Source: Acanthosepion esculentum
Taxonomy: Eukaryota; Mollusca; Cephalopoda; Sepiida; Sepiidae
DNA length: 64,000 nt
Direction: 5' to 3'
Assembly (NCBI GenBank): GCA_964036315.1
Contig: OZ038498.1
Location: forward strand, 14,926,997-14,990,996
The position numbers and the translations under genes are program-made. Below, in pieces: positions 20,163 through 31,855 of this stretch. The notes under the pieces were generated by a model. The model had not been told where the DNA came from. It worked only from the letters and a program-made list of their open reading frames with translations, and ran no database searches. Numbering within the stretch: the first letter of the stretch is position 1; each line of letters begins with the position of its first letter.

Positions 20163-22140
20163 CGATTCAATTTGAGTGGACCAAAGAGTTTTAGACGTGT
20201 TAAAATGTGATTCATCTGCCATCATCGGAAGCTAAAACGGTTCCATCGCCAGTCTTCTTTCTGGTTAGGGTGATGGATAGATACCCAGCAGGATTCAAAA
20301 CAAGATGGATGAACCTTCTGGTAGCGTCACAATGGGGTAGGGTGGGATGGAGTTATTGTCAGTGAAGGTGCGTTGCGTACACACATCAGTCATAGCTCGA
20401 GAAGCGGCTGGAAACATACAGCTCGTTTGGGATTGTCTGTCTTATGAATTTAAGGTGGGCTTGTCCGCAGCCCCACCATTCGCCGAATGCGTCAAGCTAA
20501 AGTAATATTCTTATATACAAACGTGTGTGTGTGTGCGCGCGCGTTTAAAGGGAGATATAAATTTAAATGTCGGTTATAATTATATACCGAGAAGAAATGC
20601 GAAAGATATAGGAAGACTAAATTTTAAAATTTCTGCCGTCCTTCGTGTCTCAAGGCTCAGCCGATCTCATTCGGCTTTTCAATGCTTTTCTTTTCGTTTT
20701 TTTTGGGGGGGGGGGGAATGTTGTTTTTAAATACCCCACGCTACAACATAAGATTTCTTAAGAAAGGTGAAATGTTGTAAGAACCTGGACGTAAATTTAC
20801 CGTGGAGAATTCAGAAATCAGTGCTCTTTCTATGCATTTTCTCCTTAATAAATAACATTGTCTTGATATATAGAAATCCGTGTATCTGATTCTCTCGCAG
20901 CCATGATATGAATTGATCAAACGATAAAATTATCTTTGCTCCACAGGAGCGGTGAGCAGAAGAGTTCATTGGGGGGTAATTAAACGTGAACTTTCCCTCA
21001 AGACTTAATGGAGTGAGTGCGTCTCTCACTGTGCGATCCCCTATTATGACGTTGTATCAGAGTCATCTAAACGTAATAATTCAACAAATCTTAATTCCGA
21101 AGAAATACTATTTCTCTTTTCTCTTTTTCATTGAAAAGTCCATAAAAAAAACTTGCACTGATCACTGAATAGAAACCAAGCGACATTGATGTAAAAAAAA
21201 AAATACTTAAGAACAAAAATAAAGCTGTGTGAGTAATACGGAACCATGTCACTATTATTCTACCTAACACGACCTCCACCTCCTATGTAGACGTCTTCGA
21301 AACGTATGTGCCCGCAAAATTTTTTAAAAAAAAGAAGAAAGAAAGAAAGAAAATGAAGGAGTAGGAAGAAGCAAGCACACACGCGTACGCGCGTGCGTAC
21401 AAAAAAAAGTAGCATATCACATGTAAGTAGACGCTTCCATGTCATAAATTCAATCTCTGGACTTTTCTTCGACTGAACTGACGTACTAGATGTCGAATCA
21501 GCGCTGATTTACTGTCGCCCGAGGTTTGATGATATCACAAAAGGTCTCAAGTATAGACAAGAGCAGTATACAAAACGGAACGCTGGTTTCCGGACTACAT
21601 ATGTAAGGTATCTTTTTGCCTGCAGTAATGTGGCAATATTAACTGGCCAAGCGCTGTTGTTGCAAGCGTTTCAGTTTGGTTAGATGACTCGGCTTGCGTT
21701 CCGGAATTCGCTGACTGTCTTGACTTTAAATGTAATTTGATAAATTAATTCCCTCAATTACTGTCGTAAAGATTACACTTCACTCCGTTTTATCTTGTCT
21801 CATCTTCTCAACGGATTTTTTCCCCTTTAATACAGTTGTTGCGTGCTCAAGTTTGTTAATTTCAACATATTCTTGTTTTTTTTTATTATTTCTTTATCTT
21901 CCTAAAAAGACGCTCTTTATAAAAACTAGTGTGCGTTGCAAAACATCGTACAAAACACGTCACACTATGTTTTTAGTTTTCATTGCCTATATGCGATGAA
22001 AGCAGGCTTAAATTTACGAGAGATACCTGAAGCATGGATGACTAGAAATTGGCAATTGTGTCGGAACAAGAGGTCGTAGTTTTCCGCTGGCTTGAAATAA
22101 CATATCATGTGAATTTATATTGTAATTTTAGCAACACCAA
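20160..22140. other. No gene recognised
   Basis: Mixed single-copy-looking DNA with a poly-G tract (20704-20716), short (GT)n and A-rich runs. No sustained frame, RNA gene or known repeat family was recognised by eye. Confidence 0.5.
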
Positions 22141-22259
22141 ATACAGTAGAAGTCTTCATATCCGAACTTCAGAGTAGTTCGGATATCAAGACAGCTTCGG
22201 GTATCATGTGACATGTGTAATCTAAGTATAACTTAACAAAACACAAGAACTTATCGCGT

Positions 22260-22690
22260 TAAAAATGAAAAATTATGGGTCTCACGAAAGTAAATATTAA
22301 TTTGCAGTGTTTAATGCTTAATAAGTTTTATTTTCAATTGTCTCTCTTAGTTCTTTTCTTATTTCGTTTAATTTTCGTTGTCTTTTTTAAAGTAAGGCAT
22401 TTCTGCAAATTACGTCAAATTTTACATTCTGTGCGATTCAACAAAGATTTTTTCTCCGCTATTAATGAAGTGATCAAAATGACTTCGTTAATAGACACTG
22501 AGTCGCAAACTTCTTCATCGTTCATAATTTCACCATTATCGGAAGAATTTGATGCCTCCTCTATTTCTTAGCAATCATTTTGAAGCAATTCTATCGTTGA
22601 TTACATTTAGTGACTTCATTTATCCATTCCTTTAATACATCAGAAGTGATATTATTCAGTGGATCATCTTCAAGCGGGAGTTTAGGGTTT
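22260..22690 (-). pseudogene. Probable Tigger-type transposase C-terminal remnant
   Basis: The minus strand encodes LPLEDDPLNNITSDVLKEWI then NEVTKCNQR before a stop. After a frame change it gives EEASNSSDNGEIMNDEEVCD followed by SVSINEVI. The acidic, DEE-rich C-terminal tail and W-I-N motif resemble the ends of pogo/Tigger transposases. No catalytic DDE residues are present; the upstream coding is missing and its place is taken by the satellite arrays. The identity depends on context (terminal repeats) as much as on the residues. Confidence 0.45.
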
Positions 22691-25600
22691 CGTTCAGATT
22701 CTGCTTCGTTCAGATTCTGTTTCGTTCAATCTGCTTCGTTCAGATTCTGCTTCGTTCGGAGTCTGCTTCGTTCAGATTCTGATTAGTTCATAGTCTGCTT
22801 CGCTCATAGTCTGCTTCGTTCAGAGTCTGCTTCGTTCAGATCCTGCTTCGCTCAGATTCTGCTTCATTCATAGTCTGCTTCGTTCAGATTCTGCTTCGTT
22901 CAGACTCTGCTTCGTTCAGACTCTCCGTCGTTCAGAGTCTGCTTCGTTCAGATTCTGCTTCGTTCATAGTCTGCTTCGTTGAGATTCTGCTTCGTTGAGA
23001 TTCTGCTTCGTCCATAGTCTGCTTCGTTCAGAGTCTGCTTGGTTCAGATTCTGTTTCGTTGAGATTCTGCTTCGTTCTGAGTCTGCTTCGTTCAGAGTCT
23101 GCTTCATTCCGAGTCTGCTTCTTTCAGATTCTGCTTCGTTCAGATTCTGCTTCGTTCAGATTCTGCTTCGTTCATAGTCTGCTTCATTCCGAGTCTGCTT
23201 CTTTCAGATTCTGCTTCGTTCAGACTCTGCTTCGTTCAGAGTGTGCTTCATTCCGAGTCTTCTTCGTTCAGATTCTGCTTCGTTCAGATTCTGCTTTGTT
23301 CATGGTCTGCTTCGTTCAGATTCTGCTTCGTTCAGAGTCTGCTTCGTTCAGATTCTGATTCGTTCATAGTCAGCTTCGTTCACATTCTGCTTCGTTCAAA
23401 TTCTGCTTCGTTCAGATTTTGCTTCGTCCATAGTCTGCTTCGTTAAGATTCTGCTTCGTTGAGACTCTGCTCGTTCCAATTCTGCTTCGTTCATAGTCTG
23501 CTTCTTTCAGATTCTGCTTCGTTCAGACTCTGCTTCGTTCAGAGTCTGCTTCGTTCAGAGTCTGCTCCGTTCAGATTCTGCTTTGTCCAGAGTCTGTTTC
23601 GTTCAGATTCTGCTTCGTTCAGAGTCTGCTTCGTTCAGATTCTGCTTCGTTCAGATTCTGCTTCGTTCAGAGTCTGCTTCGTTCAGAGTCTGCTTCGTTC
23701 ATAGTCTGCTTCATTCCGAGTCTACTGCTTTCAGATTCTGCTTCGTTCAGAGTCTGTTTCGTTCATGGTCTGCTTCGTTCAGATTCTGCTTCGTTCAGAT
23801 TCTGCTTCATTCATAGTCTGCTTCGTTCAGATTCTTCTTTGTTCAGATTCTGCTTCGTTCAGAGTCTGCTTCGTTCAGTCTCTGCGTCGTTCAGACTCTG
23901 CTTCGTTTAAAGTCTGCTTCATTCCGAGTCTGCTTCGTTCAGATTCTGCTTCGTTCAGATTCTGCTTCGTTCAGATTCTGCTTCGTTAATAGTCTGCTTC
24001 GTTCAGATTCTGCTTCGTTCAGATTCTGCTTCGCCCATAGTCTGCTTCGTTCAGAGTCTGCTTCGTTCAGATTCTGTTTCGTTCATAGTCTGCTTCGTTC
24101 AGATTCTGCTTCGTTCAGATTCTGCTTCATTCAGATTCTGCTTCGTTCAGATTCTGCTTCATTCCGAGTCTGCTTCTTTCAGATTCTGCTTCGTTCAGAT
24201 TCTGCTTCGTTCAGAGTCTGCTTCGTTCAGATTCTGCTTCGTTCATAGTCTGCATCGTCCAGATTCTGCTTCGTTCAGATTCTGCTTCGTTAATAGTCTG
24301 ATTCTGCTTCGTTCAGATTCTGCTTCGTTCAGTGTGTGCTTCGTTCAGATTCTGCTTCGTTCAGAGTCTGCTTCGTTCAGAGTCTGCTTCTTTCAGGATC
24401 TGCTTCATTCCGAGTCTGCTCCTTTCAGATTCTGCTTCGTTCAGATTCTGCTTCGTTCGGAGTCTGCTTCGATCACATTCTGCTTCTTTCAGAGTCTGCT
24501 TCGTTCAGAATCTACTTCGTTCAGTGTCTGCTTCGTTCAGATTCAGCTTCGTTCAGATTCTCCTTCGTTCAGATTCTGCTTGTTTCAGAGTCTGCATCGT
24601 TCAGATTCTGCTTCGTTCGAAGTCTGCTTCGTGCTGATTCTGCTTCGTTCCGAGTCTGCTTCGTTCCGATTCTGCTTCGTTCGGAGTCTGCTTCATTCAG
24701 CGTCTACTTCATTCCGATTCTGCTTCGTTCAGATTCTGCTTCGTTCAGATTCTGCTTCGTCCATAGTCTGCTTCGTTCATAGTCTGCTTCGTTAAGATTC
24801 TGCTTCGTTCAGAGTCTCCTTCGTTCATAGTCTGCTTCGTTCAGATTCTGCTTCGTCCATAGTCTGCTTCGTTCATAGTCTGCTTCGTTCAGATTCTGCT
24901 TCGTTCAGAGTCTGCTTCATTCCGTGTCTGCTTCTTTCAGATTCTGCTTCGTTCAGACTCTGCTTCGTTAATAGTCTGCTTCGTTCATATTCTGCTTCGT
25001 TCATTGTCTGCTTCGTTCACATTCTGCCTCGTTCAGATTCTGCTTCATTCATAGTCTGCTTTGTTCAGATTCTGCTTCGTTCATAGTGTGCTTCGTTCAG
25101 ATTCTACTTCGTTCGGAGTCTGCTTCGTTCATAGTCTGCTTCGTTCAGATTCTGCTTCCTTCATAGAGTCTGTTAATTTACGATTCTACTTTGTTCAGAG
25201 TCTGCTTCGTTCCGAGTCTGCTTCTTTCAGATTCTGATTCTGCTTCGTTCCGAGTCTGCTTCGTTCAGATTCTGCTACGTTCGGAGTCTGCTTCGATCAC
25301 ATTCAGATTCTGCTTCGTTCAGATTCTGCTTCGCCCATAGTCTGCTTCGTTCAGAGTCTGCTTTGTTCAGATTCTGTTTCGTTCAGTGTCTGCTTCTTTC
25401 AGAGTCTGCTTCGTTCAGAATCTACTTCGTTCAGTGTCTGCTTCGTTCAGATTCAGCTTCGTTCAGATTCTCCTTCGTTCAGATTCTGCTTCTTTCAGAG
25501 TCTGCTTCGTTCAGATTCTGCTTCGTTCGAAGTCTGCTTCGTGCTGATTCTGCTTCGTTACGAGTCTGCTTCGTTCAGATTCTGCTTCGTTCGGAGTCTG

Positions 25601-26425
25601 CTTCGATCACATTCTGCTTCTTTCAGAGTCTGCTTCGTTCAGAATCTACTTCGTTCAGTGTCTGCTTCGTTCAGATTCAGCTTCGTTCAGATTCTCCTTC
25701 GTTCAGATTCTGCTTCCTTCAGATTCTGCTTCGTTCAGAGTCGGTTTCGTTCAGAGTCTTCGTTGTTCAGATTGTGCTTCGTTCAGATTCTACTTCCTCC
25801 AGATTCTGCTTCGTTCAGATTCTTCTTCGTTCAGATTTTGCTTCGTTCCGAGTCTGCATCTTTCAGGTTCTGCTTCGTTCAGATTCTCCTTCGTTCAGAT
25901 TCTGCTTCGTTCAGAGTCTGTTTCGTTCAGAATCTGCTTCTTTCACAGTCTGCTTCGTTCCGAATTTACTTCTTTCAGGTTCTGCTTCGTTCAGAGTCTG
26001 CTTCGTTCAGATAATATTTCATCCAGATTCTGCTTCGTTCAGATTCTTCTTCGTTCACATTCTGCTTCATTCAGATTCTGCTTCGTTCTGTATCTGCTTC
26101 GTTCAGATTCTACTTCGTTCTTTGTCTGCTTCGTTCAGATTCTTCTTCGTTCAGATTCGACTTCGTTCAAAATCAGTTTCGTACAATTTCTGCTTCATTC
26201 AGATTCTGATTCTTTCAGTATCTGATTCGTTCAGATTCTTCTTTGTTCAGATTCTGCTTCGTTCAGATTCTGCTTTTGTCATTGTCTGCTTCGTTCAGAT
26301 TCTTCCTCGTTCAGTCTTCTTCGTTCAGATTCTGCTTCGTTCTAAGTCTGCTTCGTTCTGATTCTGCTTCGTTCAGATTCTGCCTCGTTCAGTCTTCTTC
26401 GTTCAGATTCTGCTTCGTTCATAGT
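22685..26425. repeat. 16-bp satellite 1, CGTTCAGATTCTGCTT
   Basis: About 3.7 kb (roughly 230 monomers) of the unit CGTTCAGATTCTGCTT with frequent variants: CAGAGTCTG, CATAGTCTG, CATTCCGAG, CTTTCAGA. Longer blocks are themselves repeated: a block around GAATCTACTTCG recurs at 24508, 25418 and 25642, the last two 224 bp (14 monomers) apart. Because 16 is not a multiple of 3, a 48-bp super-period gives the same 16-residue peptide motif in all three forward frames (SASFRFCFVQILLRSD-like). I treat the open frames as a by-product. Confidence 0.95.
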
Positions 26426-26479
26426 CTGCAGTCCTTGTTTGTTAAATTGAAAATTTCACGAATTATGAGCTTTGTCCGG

Positions 26480-27625
26480 TTTTTCGATTATCGGATATGA
26501 AAACATTCGGATATAAGAACGTTCGAATATTAGTACGTAGGGATATAAGAACGTTCGGATGTAAGAACGTTCGGATATAAGAACTTTCGGATATTAAAAC
26601 GTTTGGATATGAGGACGTTCGGAAATGAGGACATTCTGATATGACGACGTTCGCATATGAGGACGTTCGGATATAAGAACGTTCGGTTGTAAGAACGTTC
26701 GCATAAAAGAAGGTTCGGATATGAGGACGTTCAGATATAAGAACCTGCGCATCTAAGTACGTTCGGATATAAGAACGTTTGGATATAAGAACGTTCGGAT
26801 ATGAAGACGTTCAGATATAAGAACCTGCGCATCTAAGTACGTTCGGATATAAGAACGTTCGGATATAAGAACGTTCGGATATGAAGACGTTCAGATATAA
26901 GAACCTGCGCATCTAAGTACGTTCGGATATAAGAACGTTTGGATATAAGAACGTTCGGATATGAAGACGTTCAGATATAAGAACCTGCGCATCTAAGTAC
27001 GTTCGGATATAAGAACGTTCGGATATAAGAACGTTCGGATATGAAGACGTTCAGATATAAGAACCTGCGCATCTAAGTACGTTCGGATATAAGAACGTTC
27101 GGATATTAGTACGTTCGGATTATGAGGACGTTCGGTTATATGAACTTGCGGATATAAGAGCGTTCTGATATAAGAATGTTCGGATATGAAAACATTCGGA
27201 TATTATGACGTTCGGATATAAGAACGTTCGGATATAAGAACGTTCGGATATGAGGACGTTCGGATATAAGAACGTTCGGATATGAAAACGTTTGGATATA
27301 CGAACGTTCGGATATGAGGACGTTCGGATATAAAAACGTTCGGATACAAGAACGTTCAGATATGATGACGTTCGGATATTAGAACGTTCGCATATGAGGA
27401 CGTTCGGATATAAGAACGTTCGAATATGAGGAAGTTCGGATATATGAACCTGCGGATATAAGAACGTTCGGATATAAGTACGTTTGGATATGATGACGTC
27501 CGGATATATGAACTTTCGGATATGAGGACGTTCGGATATATGAACATTCGAATATACGAATGTTCGGGTATAAGAACGTTCGGATATAAGAACGTTCGGA
27601 TATGAGGGCGTTCAGATATGAAAAT
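26480..27625. repeat. 16-bp satellite 2, CGTTCGGATATAAGAA, with 80-bp higher-order repeat
   Basis: About 1.1 kb (roughly 70 monomers) of CGTTCGGATATAAGAA and variants. From 26741 an exact five-monomer higher-order unit occurs: GAACCTGCGCATCTAAGTAC starts at 26741, 26821, 26901, 26981 and 27061, always 80 bp apart. The array runs directly into the right terminal repeat of the transposon at about 27606-27635. The monomer matches the subterminal sequence of the left end. Confidence 0.95.
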
Positions 27626-27844
27626 TTCTACTCTATAACGAAATGATACTTACTAAATATTCTTGGCCATAAAGGACTATAACAATGGAACAAAATCGAT
27701 AGCAGTATATTTATTTAGTAGATTAATTGATTCATTTTCTTCGGCATATCAACCCATTACAGGTTATTTAAATTCAGAAAGTATTTTTAATTTCTAAGAT
27801 GATTTTTTGTACATAATAATGATTTAGTGATACAAGTCTTACTA

Positions 27845-28112
27845 ATTAATCCATATCTGGGGGAGAAGAGATGGATTCATACCTTTCCCAAGGGCTTTTA
27901 AGAGTAAGTGAATATAACGAACCCAACTGAATTTGGAACTGGGATTTCCGATTAACAATTCCGAGCCATTATCCATTACATCACCCGCACATCCAAGCTT
28001 AGAGCATCTGATATTCTCAAGTGGTCACCCATCTAGTATTGACTAGACTCCACGTTGCTTAACTTCGGTGATCGTACGGGAACCGGTGTTTCAATGTGAT
28101 ATTGCCGTAAGC
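27845..28112 (-). mobile_element. 5S-tRNA composite SINE, most complete copy
   Basis: On the minus strand, 28112 to about 27996 (117 nt) is a full-length 5S rRNA-like sequence: GCAATATCACATTGAAACAC, then CGATCACCGAAGTTAAGCAA, and GATGGGTGACCAC, closing with a 3' end that pairs with the start. It continues without a gap into a tRNA-like head with A-box-like GGTGATGTAATGGATAATGG and B-box-like CAGTTCCAAATTCAG, then a body ending in GGGAAAGGTATGAATCC. Two internal Pol III promoter types are thus fused. The 5S differs at several positions from a functional gene. Confidence 0.75.
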
Positions 28113-28199
28113 CAGTGTTTTTTGTTTTTGTTTTTTTCAGTAAATTTATAATACAATATCTATTTTACTTAGATTTATTCAACCACATATTAGCCAATT

Positions 28200-28960
28200 T
28201 TCCCACTATCTTTCGCTATCTTTGAAGCAGCTACATGATTCCTTCCTCCCAGAATTTAGCATTTTGCTTAATGAGGAACTGGTCTGTACGGATTCCTGTC
28301 GGGTCTACAAAGAGATGAGAGGTGTGCTCTTCTCCTGGTTGTATACGACTCATTGGCCAATTCTGAACGTTTTTCATGCATTGCTACCTGTGATCGGTCC
28401 AAATGGGACACAGTACTTGTCCGGATTCAATGTCTGGTTTTGTGGAAGGAGCTCCTAATACGTAATCTCCTTCCAATCCCACAAGATACACTGCATTACT
28501 TTCTTCGAATGCAAACTGGCTTTTGATTCAAAGTGGGAGTGTAGTAAGATAACCTAGTCAAGTCGTACCAATTTCTTCCAGGATTTCAAGGAGACGTGAA
28601 GTCTAGCGTTGACTTTTGGCTAGTGACATACGCGCTAGTAGTCCATCTGCTAATAAAACGATTCTCCACGTTCCATATGGATACTGCTGAGACCACTTTT
28701 TTATCGTTAGATGGGGCACGGCGGGTATAGTCGGATAACCTAGCCAAGTAGTACTAATTTCTTCCAGGTTTGCAAAGAGACGTGAAGTCTAGCGTTGATT
28801 TGATGAACGATGACGCTATACCGACTGGCCAATTCCTGAGACTTTCCATCGATTGCTGCCTTTAATCGGTCCAACTAGAAGCCGAATTTGTCTGAATTCA
28901 ATTTTGCAAAAGTTGCTCCGAATACACAATCTCCTTCCAATCAAAGGGTTAAAGAAAACG
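28200..28960. repeat. Local duplications, no gene
   Basis: Two blocks recur within this stretch: 'taatttcttccagg' with 'gagacgtgaagtctagcg' at about 28565-28610 and 28750-28795, and 'aatctccttccaatc' with 'attgctgcctttaatcgg'-like text at 28380-28485 and 28850-28945. I recognise no family and see no credible exon. Confidence 0.5.
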
Positions 28961-29520
28961 AGTGGCTGCTTCGTTAAATCTGAATGACTGCAACTGCAAA
29001 GTTCCCTGGCCTAATCAGTAAAAAAGCCGTTGCATTTTGACAGACTTCCCGAGAGAAAGGAGTGTTAGTTTGAGGTTTAATTTTTTTTCCGATACATACT
29101 TCTGGATGGAAAGAAATGCAAGATCGAGGCTTTAAATGAAACTTATTCTTTTTTTCCCAAGAGGAAAAGATGTAAGTTTAAGGTTTAATAGGAGGCCTAT
29201 TTTTTATTTACTATCCTATTCAACAGCAATTTACGGGTTAAAGAGCCAAAATGTTATTGATTTTTCCAGAACTTACTTTTGTTTATTAGACATTGAACTG
29301 ACATTCACCTTACATCCATGAACTTGCTTGATTTTTTCCGCCAACCTAATAAATATTCATGAGCATGCCTATACCAAAAATGTTGAAAAACCCATAACAT
29401 TTCAGGCCTTTTTTCCCTTTCATTTTTCAGTATTGACGTCTTTATTTGAGGCTGTATCTGGATAAGAGTTTAGGTTTTGACAAGCTGTTCTTTCACCAAA
29501 GTTTATGTTTTTCTTTAATA
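28961..29520. other. No gene recognised
   Basis: AT-rich. The spot 29335-29355 ('aacctaataaatattcatga') is close to 59068-59088 and may be a shared old repeat. Confidence 0.4.
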
Positions 29521-29760
29521 TACAGGGTGTCCATAAAGTTCGTGTGCACTTTAAAAAATTTATAACTTTATTTGTATTTGCGATAGAAATAATTTGTAAA
29601 AAGGATTAGAAAGAAGTAAATCTATATTTTTTAAGATTTTATTAAAATTGTATTTAAGTTTCCACATGTTCTACATCATTAGCAATACAAAGGGTAATAC
29701 GATTTTGCAGTTCACGGAAAACATTTGCCAACTGATTTACAGTAATGCCTGAAATCACAT
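29521..29760 (-). pseudogene. Mariner/IS630-type transposon 3' end
   Basis: TA followed by a terminal-repeat-like CAGGGTGTCCATAAAGTTCG starts at 29521. On the minus strand the last codons of a transposase read GITVNQLANVFRELQNRITL then CIANDVEHVET and stop. R-E-L-x-x-R-I just before the C-terminus is usual for mariner-type transposases. Sequence right of 29760 shows no more transposase, so only the 3' terminal ~240 bp remains. Confidence 0.65.
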
Positions 29761-30149
29761 TAGTTATTTTAGCTATACTTAAAACTAGGTACATTAAACT
29801 TTATAACATTTTTGACAGATTAGGTTTCTTGCAAGATTTCTACGCCTCTTTGAAATTCTAGAAAGAAAAATAAACAAAATAAAACTACTTTATTTTGTCT
29901 TGTCGTGGCAACGGCAAATTTGAGAGGCTGCCCAGGAGTTGCGTAGGTCAGGGATAGCCTGACGAGAAGTCGTTGATCGGTTGATATCGAAATTACGACC
30001 GTGTAAAACTATTTGAAATCACACCTTTCCTCATCCACCTATCCAATAACGACGCCCCATTACAACGGTAAGCACATTCCGAGAAGGGGGTAAAGAAGCT
30101 CCTTTTGAGGGAATGAGCACATGTATTTAAAGATTCATCATATTATATA

Positions 30150-31823
30150 AGAAAAGTAAAAGAGAGAAAGAAAAAGATAAAAAATAAATATGAACATGAT
30201 AAGAAAGAAAGAAAGAAAAATTGTGAACAAAAGAAAGAAAGAAAGAAAGAAAGAAGATAAAAAAGAAATATGAACATGATAAGAAAGAAAGAAAAAATTT
30301 GAAAGAAAGATTGAAGATAAAAAATAAATATGAACATGATAAGAAAGAAAGAAAGAAAAAATGTGAACAAAAGAAAGAAAGAAAGAAAGAAGATAAAAAA
30401 TAAATATGAACATGATAAGAAAGAAAGAAAGAAAAATTGTGAACAAAAGAAAGAAAGAAAGAAAGAAGATAAAAAATAAATATGAACATGATAAGAAAGA
30501 AAGAAAGAAAAATTGTGAACAAAAGAAAGAAAGAAAAAAAGAAGATAAAAAATAAATATGAACATGATAAGAAAGAAAGAAAGAAAAATTGTGAACAAAA
30601 GAAAGAAAGAAAGAAAGAAGATAAAAAATAAATATGAACATGATAAGAAAGAAAGAAAGAAAAATTGTGAACAAAAGAAAGAAAGAAAGAAGATAAAAAA
30701 TAAATATGAACATGATAAGAAAGAAAGAAAGAAAAAATGTGAACAAAAGAAAGAAAGAAAGAAGATAAAAAATAAATATGAACATAAGAAAGAAAGAAAA
30801 ATTGTGAACAAAAGAAAGAAAGAAAGAAAGAAGATAAAAAATAAATATGAACATAAGAAAGAAAGAAAAAATTTGAAAGAAAGAAAGATAAAAAATAAAT
30901 ATGAACATGATAAGAAAGAAAGAAAGAAAAATTGTGAACAAAAGAAAGAAAGAAAGAAGATAAAAAATAAATATGAACATAAGAAAGAAAGAAAGAAAAA
31001 TTGTGAACAAAAGAAAGAAAGAAAGAAAGAAGATAAAAAATAAATATGAACATAAGAAAGAAAGAAAAATTGTGAACAAAAGAAAGAAGATAAAAAATAA
31101 ATATGAACATGATAAGAAAGAAAGAAAGAAAAATTGTGAACAAAAGAAAGAAAGAAAGAAAGAAGATAAAAAATAAATATGAACATGATAAGAAAGAAAG
31201 AAAGAAAAATTGCGAACAAAAGAAAGAAAGAAAGAAAGAACGAAAGAAGATAAAAAATAAATATGAACATGATAAGAAAGAAAGAAAAAATTTGAAAGAA
31301 AGAAAGAAGATAAAAAATAAATATGAACATGATAAGAAAGAAAGAAAGAAAAAATGTGAACAAAAGAAAGAAAGAAAGAAGATAAAAAATAAATATGAAC
31401 ATGATAAGAAAGAAAGAAAGAAAAATTGTGAACAAAAGAAAGAAAGAAAGAAAGAAAGAAGATAAAAAATAAATATGAACATGATAAGAAAGAAAGAAAA
31501 AATTTGAAAGAAAGAAAGAAGATAAAAAATAAATATGAACATGATAAGAAAGAAAGAAAGAAAAATTGTGAACAAAAGAAAGAAAGAAAGAAAGAAAGAA
31601 AGAAGATAAAAAATAAATATGAACATGATAAGAAAGAAAGAAAAAATTTGAAAGAAAGAAAGAAGATAAAAAATAAATATGAACATGATAAGAAAGAAAG
31701 AAAAATTGTGAACAAAAGAAAGAAAGAAGATAAAAAATAAATATGAACATGATAAGAAAGAAAGAAAGAAAAATGTGAACAAAAGAAAGAAAGAAAGAAG
31801 ATAAAAATAAATATGAACATGAT

Positions 31824-31855
<32 letters not shown>

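Larger units (their letters stand above)
22142..27635 (-). mobile_element. Pogo/Tigger-like DNA transposon shell filled by satellites
   Basis: The left end reads TACAGTAGAAGTCTTCATAT then CCGAAC. The right end, reverse complemented, reads TAGAGTAGAAATTTTCATAT then CTGAAC, so the two ends form an imperfect terminal inverted repeat of about 26 bp with TA at both edges. CAGTAGAA-type ends and TA targets fit pogo/Tigger elements. Just inside the left end is a second, inverted GTTCGGATAT block, which is the monomer of satellite 2. A transposase C-terminal scrap lies at 22260-22690. The rest is two tandem arrays with 16-bp periods. The element is about 5.5 kb and cannot encode a transposase now. 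Confidence 0.6.

Noticed and set aside
22995..26500. Frames of 60-332 codons encoding SASFRFCFVQ-type repeats
   Set aside because: They arise from a stop-free 16-bp monomer read in all three phases; no promoter or conserved domain.
27996..28112. Functional 5S rRNA gene
   Set aside because: Single, diverged, and fused to a tRNA-like SINE head repeated elsewhere in the window.
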